DNA from: Hyphomonadaceae bacterium
GTDB lineage: Bacteria > Pseudomonadota > Alphaproteobacteria > Caulobacterales > Maricaulaceae
Direction: 5' to 3'
Assembly (NCBI GenBank): GCA_013001295.1
Contig: JABDMW010000050.1
Span: 1 to 64,000, forward strand
DNA length: 64,000 bases
The position numbers and the translations under genes were made by a program. The notes below the pieces were generated by a model. It ran no database searches, was not told where the DNA came from, and worked only from the letters and a program-made list of their open reading frames with translations. Every line of letters starts with the position of its first letter. The first letter of the stretch is position 1. Below are positions 9,116-18,040 of the stretch, piece by piece.

Positions 9116-9766
9116 ATGGTTGATAAGAATGCACAAATGACCGGAAAAGCGGCGACGATCAACCGTATCATTCGGGCAGCACGCCATGAGTTTTCCGAAA
9201 GCGGCGTTGCCGGTGCGCGCATGGATAATATTGCAGCCGGCGCCGGCGTCAGCAAGCAACTCCTGTATCATTACTTTACCAGTAAAAAGAGCCTGTTCGC
9301 CGCTGTCCTCAATGAACGCACAGACAGGGTCCTGTCCGGGTTGCTGGGTATCGATTTGGATACCAATACACCGGAGACCGCGTTGCGGAATTTTCTAAAA
9401 CTGATGTTTGATCAATATCGGAATGATCCGGATTTAACCAATATCGCACAAGAAGCGATTGCGTTTCACAATGAGCCCCAAACTGAAGAAACCAAATTCC
9501 CGGATATGGCCCCGGCGCTCGTTGCGAAAATCGATCCGGTTCTAAAAAACGGGATCAAAATCGATGTATTTCGTGAAAACATTGACACGCGCTATTTTCT
9601 GGCGATGGCATCCTTGATTATCAGCGGCGGATTCACCAATTCATATATGCTCTCGTCGATCCTTGGGTTTGATACCAATTCAGAAGACGGGTTGTTGTTG
9701 TGGCGGGACTATTCGGTCAATTTCGTGATCGCTGCGATATTAAAAGACCCAGAGCGCAATCCCTAA
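9116..9766 (+). CDS. TetR-family transcriptional regulator
   Basis: From the ATG at 9116 the protein has about 216 residues. An N-terminal helix-turn-helix (about 18-60, with the Gly-Val-Ser-Lys turn and YHYFTSKKSLF) is followed by an all-helical ligand domain. A longer reading frame begins at 8960, but it would run through the palindrome and into the neighbouring gene, so the shorter start is chosen. Its position next to the 9059-9085 palindrome suggests it represses itself and the divergent operon until a pathway ligand binds. It is convergent with the second TetR gene, two bases apart. Confidence 0.88.
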   Translation: MVDKNAQMTGKAATINRIIRAARHEFSESGVAGARMDNIAAGAGVSKQLLYHYFTSKKSLFAAVLNERTDRVLSGLLGIDLDTNTPETALRNFLKLMFDQYRNDPDLTNIAQEAIAFHNEPQTEETKFPDMAPALVAKIDPVLKNGIKIDVFRENIDTRYFLAMASLIISGGFTNSYMLSSILGFDTNSEDGLLLWRDYSVNFVIAAILKDPERNP

Positions 9767-9768
9767 AC

Positions 9769-10419
9769 TCATCGCAGCAATTTGAGCATTTTCCGAACCC
9801 GTTGCGGCAAATCCTCACTATTGGTCGAAGTCGGAATAAGCGTTTCACTAAGCGCGTAGCGAACAAACAGTTCAGAAACCAGATCGCGATCCAATTTACC
9901 GTCGAGGCGCTCGTCCCATGAATCATATACCGGCCCGAGCGCCCGGTCGATCCGCTTTTTAAAATGATCGAAATTTTCACGAAAATAGTTCAGTAAAAAC
10001 GCGGGCTCGGTTCGTAAGAGCCGGCGTGATTCTGCTGACTCAATATTTTCCAATGTGTAATCTAAAAACGCTTCAAATCGTTTCTTTGGGTCATCCAGAT
10101 GATCAACAGCGTCAGCGACGCGCTTATCTGTTTGATTGCGCAAATGAAGCGTCGCAGCCTCTATGAGCGCTTCTTTAGAGGCAAAATAGCGGTACAGCGT
10201 CCCCCGCGAAATTCCTGCCTTGTCACAAACAGCACGAATGGAAAGACTGTCAGTTCCTTTTTCCATCAGGACGGCGAATGTCGCGTTTAAAATATCTTGT
10301 ACGGTGCGCTCGGAGCGGTGGTCTGTCCGGGTGGGTTCTTTTCCGGGGGCCGAACGGACCCGCACTTTCACAGAGCCAGGTTTCTTAGTGGTGGTTTTCG
10401 ATTTTTTCGGATTACTCAT
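9769..10419 (-). CDS. TetR-family transcriptional regulator
   Basis: This 216-residue protein starts at MSNPKK, with AGAGAAG upstream; an in-frame ATG 13 codons earlier lacks a site. A Lys/Pro-rich basic tail (about 45 residues) precedes the TetR DNA-binding domain, whose recognition region includes ISRGTLYRYFASKEAL. It lies 65 bases after a P450 gene on the same strand and is probably co-transcribed with the SDR-P450 pair at 12544-10484. The ligand domain gives no clue to the inducer. Its operator was not identified. Confidence 0.87.
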   Translation of the reverse strand: MSNPKKSKTTTKKPGSVKVRVRSAPGKEPTRTDHRSERTVQDILNATFAVLMEKGTDSLSIRAVCDKAGISRGTLYRYFASKEALIEAATLHLRNQTDKRVADAVDHLDDPKKRFEAFLDYTLENIESAESRRLLRTEPAFLLNYFRENFDHFKKRIDRALGPVYDSWDERLDGKLDRDLVSELFVRYALSETLIPTSTNSEDLPQRVRKMLKLLR

Positions 10420-10483
10420 ACAACAAACTTCTCTATTTTTACTGGCACATCCATACAATACCGAGTTAACGGGTCAAGCCTGA

Positions 10484-11704
10484 TCAATCCCATGCTATTC
10501 TCATATTTTCGAGCCCGAATACACCGCCGCCCCGTACAACTATTTCGCTTTCGTTTGCCACGCGAAATTCGGGGACCGAAGAAAGCCATGCTTCAAGGGC
10601 AATGCCGAGTTCTCGTCGCGCCAATGTGGCCCCAATACATAAATGTGGTCCGGTAGAAAATGATAGGTGTTTGCGGGCATCGGCCCGCGTGATGTCGACT
10701 TCCATCGGGCACTTAAAAGCGGCACTGTCCAGATTGGCTAGCTCTGTAGAAATGAGAACAAAATCTCCTTCCTTCATTTGAACGCCTCCCACAGTGACAT
10801 CCCGCGTCACTGTGCGCCTCATATTCGACACACCGTGCGCCCTCAAAAGCTCTTCAACGGCATTGGGAATCAGACTAGGATCGATACGCAAGGCCGCTTG
10901 TATATCTGGATTGTTTGCCAGGTGATAATAGTGAAAATTAAGCGAAGACGTGACCGTATCCAAACCGCCGATAAATATCAAAAAGCAAATTCCCATGACT
11001 TCATCATCGCTAAGGGGACGTCCATCAATCTCGCAAGACAGGACATAGCTGGTCACATCATCGATAGGCTGAGCACGACGCGCTTCGATAACGCTCCGCA
11101 AGTATGACGCTATTTCGACAACAGCACCGTAAACCACTTGCATATCCTGGCTTTTGATCAACGTGTTGACCCAGCCGACAAATTTCGAGACGTGCTCCTC
11201 GGGCCACCCCATCATGCGCAGAAAAATCAATGTGGGAAACCGCGATGAAAAATCGGCATTGAAGTCGCAGCTACCTTGGTCTTTGACCTCATCAATAAGC
11301 GACTTTGCAGTCCGTCGCATATCCGGTTCCATCGCCGATATAGCTTTTTGGTTAAATAGCTTGTTCAATAAAAGTCGGTATTTGGCGTGATCCGGCGGGT
11401 CGATTTCGAGCGGAATTAATTTCCAGCTTTCGCCAAGCATGGCGGCGAAAGGCGTGCCTTCACGGCTTGAAAATGTCGCCGGATCCATAACAATTCGCCG
11501 CAATAGTTCATTGGTACTTGGCACCCAGCATCCGGGTAAATATCCGATTTTAGGGGCAAAAAATATTTCGGGCATTTTGTCGTGCAGCCCCGCCGCCCGC
11601 TTGAACGCATCGCCTCGCGCTTCCGCAATATACTCCCATGGATCGAAATCGGCCACCAATTCGGCCGGCACATGTTCTGGAATATCCAATTTCGAAAGAT
11701 CCAT
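10484..11704 (-). CDS. Cytochrome P450 monooxygenase
   Basis: This 406-residue P450 is of a different subfamily from the one at 6092. It has I-helix GGLDT (246-250), E285-L-L-R288, and heme loop FSTGPHLCIG with Cys356. The IDPPDHAKYR segment near residue 101 is typical of soluble class I bacterial P450s. It is preceded by an SDR gene 9 bases upstream, suggesting that hydroxylation and alcohol oxidation are co-expressed. Electron donors are probably the ferredoxins of the cluster. The substrate is unknown. Confidence 0.95.
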   Translation of the reverse strand: MDLSKLDIPEHVPAELVADFDPWEYIAEARGDAFKRAAGLHDKMPEIFFAPKIGYLPGCWVPSTNELLRRIVMDPATFSSREGTPFAAMLGESWKLIPLEIDPPDHAKYRLLLNKLFNQKAISAMEPDMRRTAKSLIDEVKDQGSCDFNADFSSRFPTLIFLRMMGWPEEHVSKFVGWVNTLIKSQDMQVVYGAVVEIASYLRSVIEARRAQPIDDVTSYVLSCEIDGRPLSDDEVMGICFLIFIGGLDTVTSSLNFHYYHLANNPDIQAALRIDPSLIPNAVEELLRAHGVSNMRRTVTRDVTVGGVQMKEGDFVLISTELANLDSAAFKCPMEVDITRADARKHLSFSTGPHLCIGATLARRELGIALEAWLSSVPEFRVANESEIVVRGGGVFGLENMRIAWD

Positions 11705-11713
11705 ATTTTTATC

Positions 11714-12544
11714 CTAGATACTGTTCTGTCCCACCGAACGCACGAAAGCGTTTATTTCATTCATGGACGGGGTATGGGCGGAAAACCCGCCGTCTGCCAC
11801 GACTGTAGAGCCCGTCAGTGCTGCCGATTGATCAGACGCCAAAAACAAAACAACGTCGGCAATGTGTTGGGCCGTCAAAGCATATGGAATCAAGTGATGC
11901 GCCTCCAGAATTTTGGTAATTTGAGGCGGCGTTGTTTTTTTGGATCCCGGCGGCGGCGGCAGATATCCAATCTGGATGGCGTTTGACCGTACACCCGCAT
12001 GCCCATATTGAGTGGCTATGGACTTGGTCAGCATCATAATGGCGGCTTTTGACGCAGCATAAGCGGAGCGCGTGACTTCGCCCTGCGCACCCATGCCGGA
12101 CGCCGCATTGATAATATTTCCGCTTTTTTGCGCGATCATCGTCGGAAGTACGTGTTTAGCGCACAACATTGGGCCCCTTACATTGACGGCCATGGCCTTA
12201 TCCCAGGTTTCAACGGACATATCGGCGACAGCCCCGTCGGTTTGTTGCATATCAAGCCCGAGCGCAGCGGCGTTATTATAAAGAATATCGATACGCCCGA
12301 AAGCCTTGTTAACCTGAGCAACCATGGCTTTAACCGAGGCCTCGTCAGCGACATCCGCCTGAATCGCGACAGCCTCACCACCAGATGCCTTCACTTCATC
12401 GACCACCGCTTGTGCCGATACCAAGTCCAGCTCGACGACAGCGATTTTCGCACCATGTTCAGCCAGCGTCAGAACCGATGATTTGCCGATTCCACCGGCA
12501 CCGCCTGTGACGATTGCGACTTTTCCCGCAAGACTGTTTGCCAT
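11714..12544 (-). CDS. Short-chain dehydrogenase/reductase
   Basis: This 276-residue classical SDR has the N-terminal TGGAGGIG cofactor loop, an acidic residue after strand 2 (VVELD) that favours NAD, NNAA in the core, and an intact YAASK catalytic pair. It is the first gene of a minus-strand operon with a P450 and probably a TetR gene. The promoter region is shared divergently with the amidohydrolase at 12662. It likely oxidises an alcohol produced by the P450. Confidence 0.9.
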   Translation of the reverse strand: MANSLAGKVAIVTGGAGGIGKSSVLTLAEHGAKIAVVELDLVSAQAVVDEVKASGGEAVAIQADVADEASVKAMVAQVNKAFGRIDILYNNAAALGLDMQQTDGAVADMSVETWDKAMAVNVRGPMLCAKHVLPTMIAQKSGNIINAASGMGAQGEVTRSAYAASKAAIMMLTKSIATQYGHAGVRSNAIQIGYLPPPPGSKKTTPPQITKILEAHHLIPYALTAQHIADVVLFLASDQSAALTGSTVVADGGFSAHTPSMNEINAFVRSVGQNSI

Positions 12545-12553
12545 AACGTCCCC

Positions 12554-12583
12554 TTTTTAGTTGAACACATTTTCTAATTATGT
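12554..12583 (-). promoter_or_regulatory. AT-rich box between SDR and amidohydrolase operons (copy 3)
   Basis: On the minus strand the sequence AATTAGAAAATGTGTTCAA resembles the boxes at 117, 1353 and 26671. It lies 10 bases upstream of the SDR gene start in a divergent promoter region. It is the weakest match of the four. Confidence 0.25.
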
Positions 12584-12661
12584 ATAATAAATCAAAATCA
12601 ACTTAGCAATCAATCTATACAAATTAAACCAAATTAGATTAGCCGAAATAAGGAAGCCAAC

Positions 12662-13978
12662 ATGACCGATATGACACTTGATGAAATGATCTTGGTGAGC
12701 GTCGATGACCACGCCATTGAACCAAGAGGTGCTTTTGACCGGCATATGCCAGCCGGTTTTAAAGGCCGCGGACCCGTCAACGAACACATTGATGGCCGCG
12801 ACGTCTGGATGTTTGAAGGACGTGCATGGGGATATATGGGTCTTAATTCTGTCGTCGGGCGTCCAAAAGAAGAATATGGCATGGAGCCCCTATCCTATGA
12901 GCATATGCGGGCTGGCACTTACAGTGTGACCGACCGCGTAGATGATATGAGCGCAAATGGTGTCCTGGCTTCTCTCTGCTTTCCGACATTTCCCGGCTTC
13001 GCGGGTCAAAAGTTTCAGGCCCACCCTGAGCGTGACGTCGCGCTTGCAGCCATGCAGGCTTATAATGACTGGCATGTAGAGGATTGGTGCGGCGCCGCAC
13101 CGGGTCGTTTCATTCCGATGATCATGATTCCGATGTGGGATATGAAAGCCACAGTGGCGGAGATTGAACGCCATGCCAAAAACGGCGTGCATGCCATCAC
13201 TTTCCCGGATAATCCGGCAAAACTCGGTTTCCCATCGATTCACAACGAATATTGGGAGCCGTTATGGAAGGTGTGCGCTGACAACAAAGTTGTCATCAAC
13301 TGCCATATCGGCACCGGCACTCATGCACCGCATGCGTCAGACGAAAGCCCGATCGACGCCTGGATAACCTCCATGCCGATCTCAATTGCCAATAGTGCCG
13401 CTGACTGGATCTGGGCGCCGATGTGGAAACGATATCCTGATCTGCGCATGGCTTTGTCTGAAGGCGGCATTGCTTGGGTGCCTTATCTAATGGAGCGGGC
13501 AGACTTTACCAACAGCCACAATGAAGCCTGGACCCATGCAACATTTGGCGACGAAAAGCCAAGCGATGTGTTTAAACGCCATATCATCACCTGTTTTATC
13601 GAAGATATTTACGGTTTGAAGAACCTGGACATGATGAATGAAGACATGGTGTGTTGGGAATGTGATTATCCTCATTCCGATTGTACTTGGCCGAATTCGC
13701 CGGAATCGGCTTGGGAGAGCCTTGGGCATTTAACCCGCGAACAGATCGATAAAATCACCCATTTGAACACGATGCGCGAATACTCATTTGATCCATTTAA
13801 ACATATGAAACGGGAAAACGCGACAGTTGCAGCCCTCCGTAAACAGGCAGAGCATGTGGAGATACTCCCGAGGCCGGGTATGGGCGGTGCTGCACCGGAA
13901 GGACAAGGCCAACGGATTGTCACCTCCGGCGATATCAATCGCATGTTCGCAGCCGCCAACGCCGAATCTGCTTTATAA
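12662..13978 (+). CDS. Amidohydrolase family 2 metal-dependent hydrolase
   Basis: This 438-residue protein belongs to the amidohydrolase_2 branch with an N-terminal SVDDHAIEP motif in place of HxH. It has a central NCHIGTG histidine, a SEGGIAWVPYLMERAD block and a CDYPHSD block carrying the conserved Asp. It differs clearly from the pair at 230 and 16120. It begins a long plus-strand operon, with AAGGAAG upstream of the ATG, and the alpha/beta hydrolase follows one base after its stop. Family members decarboxylate or hydrolyse ring-derived acids; the exact substrate is unknown. Confidence 0.88.
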   Translation: MTDMTLDEMILVSVDDHAIEPRGAFDRHMPAGFKGRGPVNEHIDGRDVWMFEGRAWGYMGLNSVVGRPKEEYGMEPLSYEHMRAGTYSVTDRVDDMSANGVLASLCFPTFPGFAGQKFQAHPERDVALAAMQAYNDWHVEDWCGAAPGRFIPMIMIPMWDMKATVAEIERHAKNGVHAITFPDNPAKLGFPSIHNEYWEPLWKVCADNKVVINCHIGTGTHAPHASDESPIDAWITSMPISIANSAADWIWAPMWKRYPDLRMALSEGGIAWVPYLMERADFTNSHNEAWTHATFGDEKPSDVFKRHIITCFIEDIYGLKNLDMMNEDMVCWECDYPHSDCTWPNSPESAWESLGHLTREQIDKITHLNTMREYSFDPFKHMKRENATVAALRKQAEHVEILPRPGMGGAAPEGQGQRIVTSGDINRMFAAANAESAL

Positions 13979-13979
13979 A

Positions 13980-14852
13980 ATGACCGGCAGCGCGTCGCGC
14001 GAACTTGAGCTGAAACTTGACGGCGGCTGCCCCGCTCTGGGCCCGCAGCGTATCGCTGCGACGCTCACGGTGCCCGGTGATAATTCAAACGGCACAATGT
14101 TGGTTTGCTTGCCGGGTGGCGGTTATAGTCGTTTTTATTATCAAGCCGAGTTTGACGGTTTTGAAGGCTATAGCTTTGCCGAGTATATGACCGCGAAAGG
14201 CTATACCGTCCTGACCTTGGATCATCTTGGCATGGGCGATAGTGCCCGACCTGACTCTGTCGAACTGGTCGATAAGACATGCATTGCCGCCTTCAATCAC
14301 GCCGCCGTCCAAAGCATTCTAAGCGAATTCGAAACAAGACCGCAATTGGTGGGGATTGGCCACTCCATGGGCGGCATGGCCTTGATTGAACAACAGGCCA
14401 CTCACGCGACATTTGACAAAATTTGCGTTCTCGGCTGGACGAATATCGGGCTCAGTATTGATACCAGTGAGCTCGACTTGAAGCCTGAACTTCACCAGTA
14501 TGCGCCAACGGATCGTGCCCAAATGCGCCCACTTTTCTTTTTGCCGGATGTACCGGATGAACTGATCAAACAAGACGAAGCGTACTCCTCATTGACCCCG
14601 TCCCCATTTGCGCAACAAGCGGTTCAACCGGGTATCGTCGCAGCTGAGGCTGCTGCCATAACCTGCCCGGTTTTCCTGAGTTATGGGGATGTTGATATCT
14701 CACCGGCTCCCGCCAACGAGCCCGGTTTTTATCAAAGCGCAAAAAGTGTCGATCCAATGATCCTCACGGGCTCGGCCCATAACCATAATTACGCGACGAC
14801 GCGCGCCAAGCTTTGGGACAACATCGCCGCTTTCGCTACCGCCAACGATTAA
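13980..14852 (+). CDS. Alpha/beta-fold hydrolase
   Basis: Taking the ATG one base after the upstream stop gives 290 residues; a longer frame would overlap the previous gene. The protein has an oxyanion-loop-like LPGGGYS near residue 42 and a nucleophile elbow GIGHSMGG near residue 125. An Asp in SYGDVD and a late His in GSAHNH complete a Ser-Asp-His triad. It probably hydrolyses an ester, thioester or C-C bond; in ring-cleavage pathways such enzymes act on meta-cleavage products. It is tightly coupled to the upstream amidohydrolase gene. Confidence 0.82.
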   Translation: MTGSASRELELKLDGGCPALGPQRIAATLTVPGDNSNGTMLVCLPGGGYSRFYYQAEFDGFEGYSFAEYMTAKGYTVLTLDHLGMGDSARPDSVELVDKTCIAAFNHAAVQSILSEFETRPQLVGIGHSMGGMALIEQQATHATFDKICVLGWTNIGLSIDTSELDLKPELHQYAPTDRAQMRPLFFLPDVPDELIKQDEAYSSLTPSPFAQQAVQPGIVAAEAAAITCPVFLSYGDVDISPAPANEPGFYQSAKSVDPMILTGSAHNHNYATTRAKLWDNIAAFATAND

Positions 14853-14873
14853 CAAGCAAGAAAAGGGACGATC

Positions 14874-15740
14874 ATGATTATAGATGTAACGGGAAAACGG
14901 GTGATTGTGACAGGCGCCTCGCGCGGGATCGGCAATGCAATCGCCACGGCGTATGCCAAAGACGGAGCCAAGGTCGCCATATGCGCACGCACGGAAAGCG
15001 CCATCAATGAGGCAGGCAAAAAATTGAAACAGGAAGGTGCGCAAGATGTCATCGCTCTCCCCGTTGACGTCTCCGACACCAAACAGGTTCGCGACTTTGT
15101 TAAAACCGTTGCCGACAAATGGGGCGGCATTGACGTTCTCGTCAACAATGCCGGTCAGGGCCGAGTCGGGTCGCTTGAGACGTTGCAGCCGGAAGATATT
15201 CTCGATCACGCCAATAATTTACAAGTCGCGCACTTTCGATTTGTTCAGGCGTGTGCACCTTATATGCGCGAACAGCAATGGGGACGGATCATCAATATCA
15301 ACGCCTTAAACGGTGTGCAAATTCCGGGGGCGGGATTTACCACTGTTTCGAACCGGGCTGCAGGAATTGCGCTGTCCAAATCGCTTGGACAGGCCCTCGC
15401 CAAAGACGGCATTCTGGTCAATACGCTCAATATGGGATGGATTGATACGGGACAATGGGAACGCCATTTCAAGGAAATGCCGGATACGATCAGCCGTAAG
15501 GAGTTTTATGAGATGGTCACAAAACCTGTGCCGCTCGGGCGCTTGGGGCAACCGGAAGAAGTCGCAAACCTCGCCGTTTTCCTTGGCAGCGAGCTTGCCA
15601 GTTTTGTCAGCGCCGCCTCAATAGATGTCGCCGGTGGTATGCAGGGCCAGATCGCATATTACCCGACCCTGAAAAAAGAGTTGGTTGAAGAGGGAAAACG
15701 CCGGCAGGCCGAACAAGGTATGTCCGACTTACATATGTAA
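14874..15740 (+). CDS. SDR-fold protein lacking the catalytic Tyr-Lys
   Basis: This 288-residue SDR has an intact N-terminal TGASRGIG cofactor loop, DV and NNAG motifs. Where YxxxK should stand, the sequence reads TTVSNRAAG, so Tyr becomes Thr and Lys becomes Arg when aligned by the following ALSKSL helix. Other SDR branches with an SN..R pattern at this place exist, so this is a subfamily trait rather than a mutation. Activity as a normal dehydrogenase is therefore uncertain. It is the third gene of the 12662 operon. Confidence 0.82.
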   Translation: MIIDVTGKRVIVTGASRGIGNAIATAYAKDGAKVAICARTESAINEAGKKLKQEGAQDVIALPVDVSDTKQVRDFVKTVADKWGGIDVLVNNAGQGRVGSLETLQPEDILDHANNLQVAHFRFVQACAPYMREQQWGRIININALNGVQIPGAGFTTVSNRAAGIALSKSLGQALAKDGILVNTLNMGWIDTGQWERHFKEMPDTISRKEFYEMVTKPVPLGRLGQPEEVANLAVFLGSELASFVSAASIDVAGGMQGQIAYYPTLKKELVEEGKRRQAEQGMSDLHM

Positions 15741-15785
15741 TCGATAGCGGCCGAAAAGGTCATGTTTGAAAGGACAGTTCCCGAC

Positions 15786-16103
15786 ATGGAAAATATTATA
15801 TTTCTCATTGTTCGCACCGACGCACCCAACAGTGCCGAGAAACGCTTGGCGGCAATGGAAGCGCACATAGAGTACACAATTTCCAATAAAGACCGGTTTT
15901 ATGTCGGGGGCGCGATCCGACATATCCCGGACGCCGCGGCATTAGGCAGCGCCATGATCGTCAAAGCCGACAGCCTTGATGAAGCGCGTGCTTTTGCGGC
16001 AATGGATCCGTTCGACAAAATCGGCATTTATGCCCGGACTGATGTCTGGCTTTTCAATGTCGGCGTCGGCGAATGGCTTCCCGAAGACCTTAAGAAATTT
16101 TAA
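15786..16103 (+). CDS. YciI-like protein
   Basis: This protein of about 105 residues has the YciI (YCII) ferredoxin-like fold pattern. An N-terminal strand is followed by a helix with conserved His (AAMEAHIEY), a GG-containing hairpin, an AxxDPF motif and a C-terminal Trp-rich strand. The start at 15786 is preferred because GAAAGGA lies upstream; an ATG at 15762 would add eight residues. Related proteins act in muconolactone-type or chloromuconolactone chemistry, which fits a ring-degradation operon. Catalysis here is unproven. Confidence 0.75.
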   Translation: MENIIFLIVRTDAPNSAEKRLAAMEAHIEYTISNKDRFYVGGAIRHIPDAAALGSAMIVKADSLDEARAFAAMDPFDKIGIYARTDVWLFNVGVGEWLPEDLKKF

Positions 16104-16119
16104 AAACAAGGATTGGACT

Positions 16120-17118
16120 ATGTTAATTGATATCCACGCCCATATGATAACGCCCGGCATGTTAAATGTGCATGACTTCTGGGGCCCTTTCATGACAACC
16201 AGCGGATTTACTGTCGGGCATTTTACCCTGGGGACATCGCAACCCATGTCAGGGACCGATGAAGAAGCGACCCAAAAACTCATGGCGAAAATGAGCCACG
16301 AAAATCGCCGCAAATTGATGCGGGATCGCAATGTTGACAAGATTGTGGTTTCAATCCCATCACATGCTTTCATGTATTGGGCCGGTGATTTTGGCAATGA
16401 ATATGCCGATCTTTGCAATGAAGAACTTTCAAATTATTGCGCGAAAGATCCTGACCACTTCGACTTCTGGGCCCATGCAAACTTGGCAGATCCAGAGGCC
16501 GCCGTCGGGCAAATTGATAAGGCGGTAACGAAATTGGGCGCCAAAGGCGTATGCGTCGGCGGGGCGAATTTCAACGGATTGGAAGCCCATAGCGAAGAAC
16601 TTTTTCCGGTATGGAAAAAGCTGACCGAACTTGATGTTCCGATCATGGTCCATGGATATAACCAATCCATTTGGCGCGGCGAAGACCATACGAGTGATCT
16701 GTTTGAAACCACATCAATACTCGGCGATTGTTATGACGAAAGCCTGTTTCTTTGGTATCTCATCTGCGGCGGTGCATTGGATGAGTTTCCAACTTTGAAA
16801 ACGTATATTACACATGCCGGCGGCATGTCCCTTTTTCAATTAGGCAGGCTCAACGCATTGAACAAATCCATGGCACCGGATGCTCGCAATCAAAAATCCG
16901 TCGTGGAGTATCTGGATAAATTCTGGTTCGATCTGGATGTACACGCGCCTTCCATCCGCAAAGCGGTTATTGATATTGCCGGCATAGATAATATCGTACA
17001 CGGCACAAATTTTGGGGGCGCCTATGACTTTGGCGATCCAACCGAGGGGCTAGATCTGTCAAAAACCGATAGTGAAAAAGTCAGAAGCGGCAATGCCATC
17101 AAACTCCTGAAACTTTAA
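16120..17118 (+). CDS. Amidohydrolase family 2 protein, paralogue of the one at 230
   Basis: The 332-residue protein starts at the ATG right before LIDIHAH, with AAGGA upstream; the frame stays open further upstream but overlaps the YciI gene. Metal-site residues are His6, His8, His178 (MVHGYNQ) and His232 (THAGG). The usual Asp is again replaced by Asn297 (HGTNFGG). It shares SIPSHAFMYWA, GGANFNGLE and YLDKFWFDL with its paralogue. It is the fifth gene of the 12662 operon and is followed 7 bases later by a DMT transporter gene. The substrate is unknown. Confidence 0.85.
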   Translation: MLIDIHAHMITPGMLNVHDFWGPFMTTSGFTVGHFTLGTSQPMSGTDEEATQKLMAKMSHENRRKLMRDRNVDKIVVSIPSHAFMYWAGDFGNEYADLCNEELSNYCAKDPDHFDFWAHANLADPEAAVGQIDKAVTKLGAKGVCVGGANFNGLEAHSEELFPVWKKLTELDVPIMVHGYNQSIWRGEDHTSDLFETTSILGDCYDESLFLWYLICGGALDEFPTLKTYITHAGGMSLFQLGRLNALNKSMAPDARNQKSVVEYLDKFWFDLDVHAPSIRKAVIDIAGIDNIVHGTNFGGAYDFGDPTEGLDLSKTDSEKVRSGNAIKLLKL

Positions 17119-17125
17119 GCACCAG

Positions 17126-18040
17126 ATGTCTATCGAATCCCATTCGGGGGTCAGCCGCAATCAATTTATTCTACTGGTATTCATCACGCTTTTCTGGGGT
17201 GTCAACTGGCCGATCATGAAAATGGCGGTCACGCACTATCCGCCCATGACTTTTAGAGGCCTGTCTATTCTTTTTGGGCTTGGCACGATTGCAATTTATT
17301 TCAAGACAGCCGGAATCTCTTTTCATGTTCCGCGGAAAGAATGGGGCACGGTTCTGCGCCTGGGCCTTTTAAACATGGCGGTTTGGCATGTGCTGCTCAT
17401 GGTCGCTCTCCCTCATCTGAATTCAGGTCGGGCGTCGGTAATCGGATATACGATGCCAGTATTTTCCGCACTTTGGGGCGCAAGTTTATACAAACAAAAA
17501 TTTGCCAAAGCTCATTTTATCTACATCGCACTCGCTCTGTTAGGAATTCTGCTTTTACTATCGACCGAATTTACATCATTGTCCGGCGCACCGTTGGCAG
17601 CAATCCTGCTGCTTGGTGCGACGGCAACCTGGGCCCTGGGCACGCAACAACTCAGACGAACTAAAACCGATCTTCACATCTTGACCATCGCCTTTTGGAT
17701 GACCGTTATCACGGCCTTCGCGATCTTGCCGTTCTCGGTAGGGTTGGAACGACAGAACTGGGCGATGCCGTCGGTCCCCGTCCTCTTGGCCATACTGTAT
17801 AACGGCGTTCTTATATTCGGTTTTTGCCATACGGCCTGGGCCTATATCGCCCGCACATTAAGCCCGGTTGCCTCCAGTGTAAGCATCTCGCTTATTCCGG
17901 TACTGGGACTTTTGTCCGGCGCTTTCTTTTTGAAAGAACAACTCTACTGGCAGGATGGATTAGCAATTATCTTAATCGGAACGGCTGTACTAGGAACGAT
18001 AAAGCCCGAAAAAATCCCGCCACTTGTCCCTAACTCGTAG
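17126..18040 (+). CDS. EamA/DMT-family transporter
   Basis: This 304-residue inner-membrane protein has ten predicted hydrophobic segments in two EamA repeats. It has the FWGVNWPIMK start and the duplicated ALLGILLLL / ILIGTAVLG helices typical of the drug/metabolite transporter superfamily. It is the last gene of the 12662 operon and overlaps the convergent SDR gene by 11 bases. It probably exports a pathway metabolite or related toxic compound; direction and substrate are inferred from the family. Confidence 0.85.
   Translation: MSIESHSGVSRNQFILLVFITLFWGVNWPIMKMAVTHYPPMTFRGLSILFGLGTIAIYFKTAGISFHVPRKEWGTVLRLGLLNMAVWHVLLMVALPHLNSGRASVIGYTMPVFSALWGASLYKQKFAKAHFIYIALALLGILLLLSTEFTSLSGAPLAAILLLGATATWALGTQQLRRTKTDLHILTIAFWMTVITAFAILPFSVGLERQNWAMPSVPVLLAILYNGVLIFGFCHTAWAYIARTLSPVASSVSISLIPVLGLLSGAFFLKEQLYWQDGLAIILIGTAVLGTIKPEKIPPLVPNS

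Noticed and set aside
13827-13979. N-terminal extension of the alpha/beta hydrolase.
   Set aside because: It overlaps the amidohydrolase gene in another frame; the ATG one base after that stop fits the fold start.
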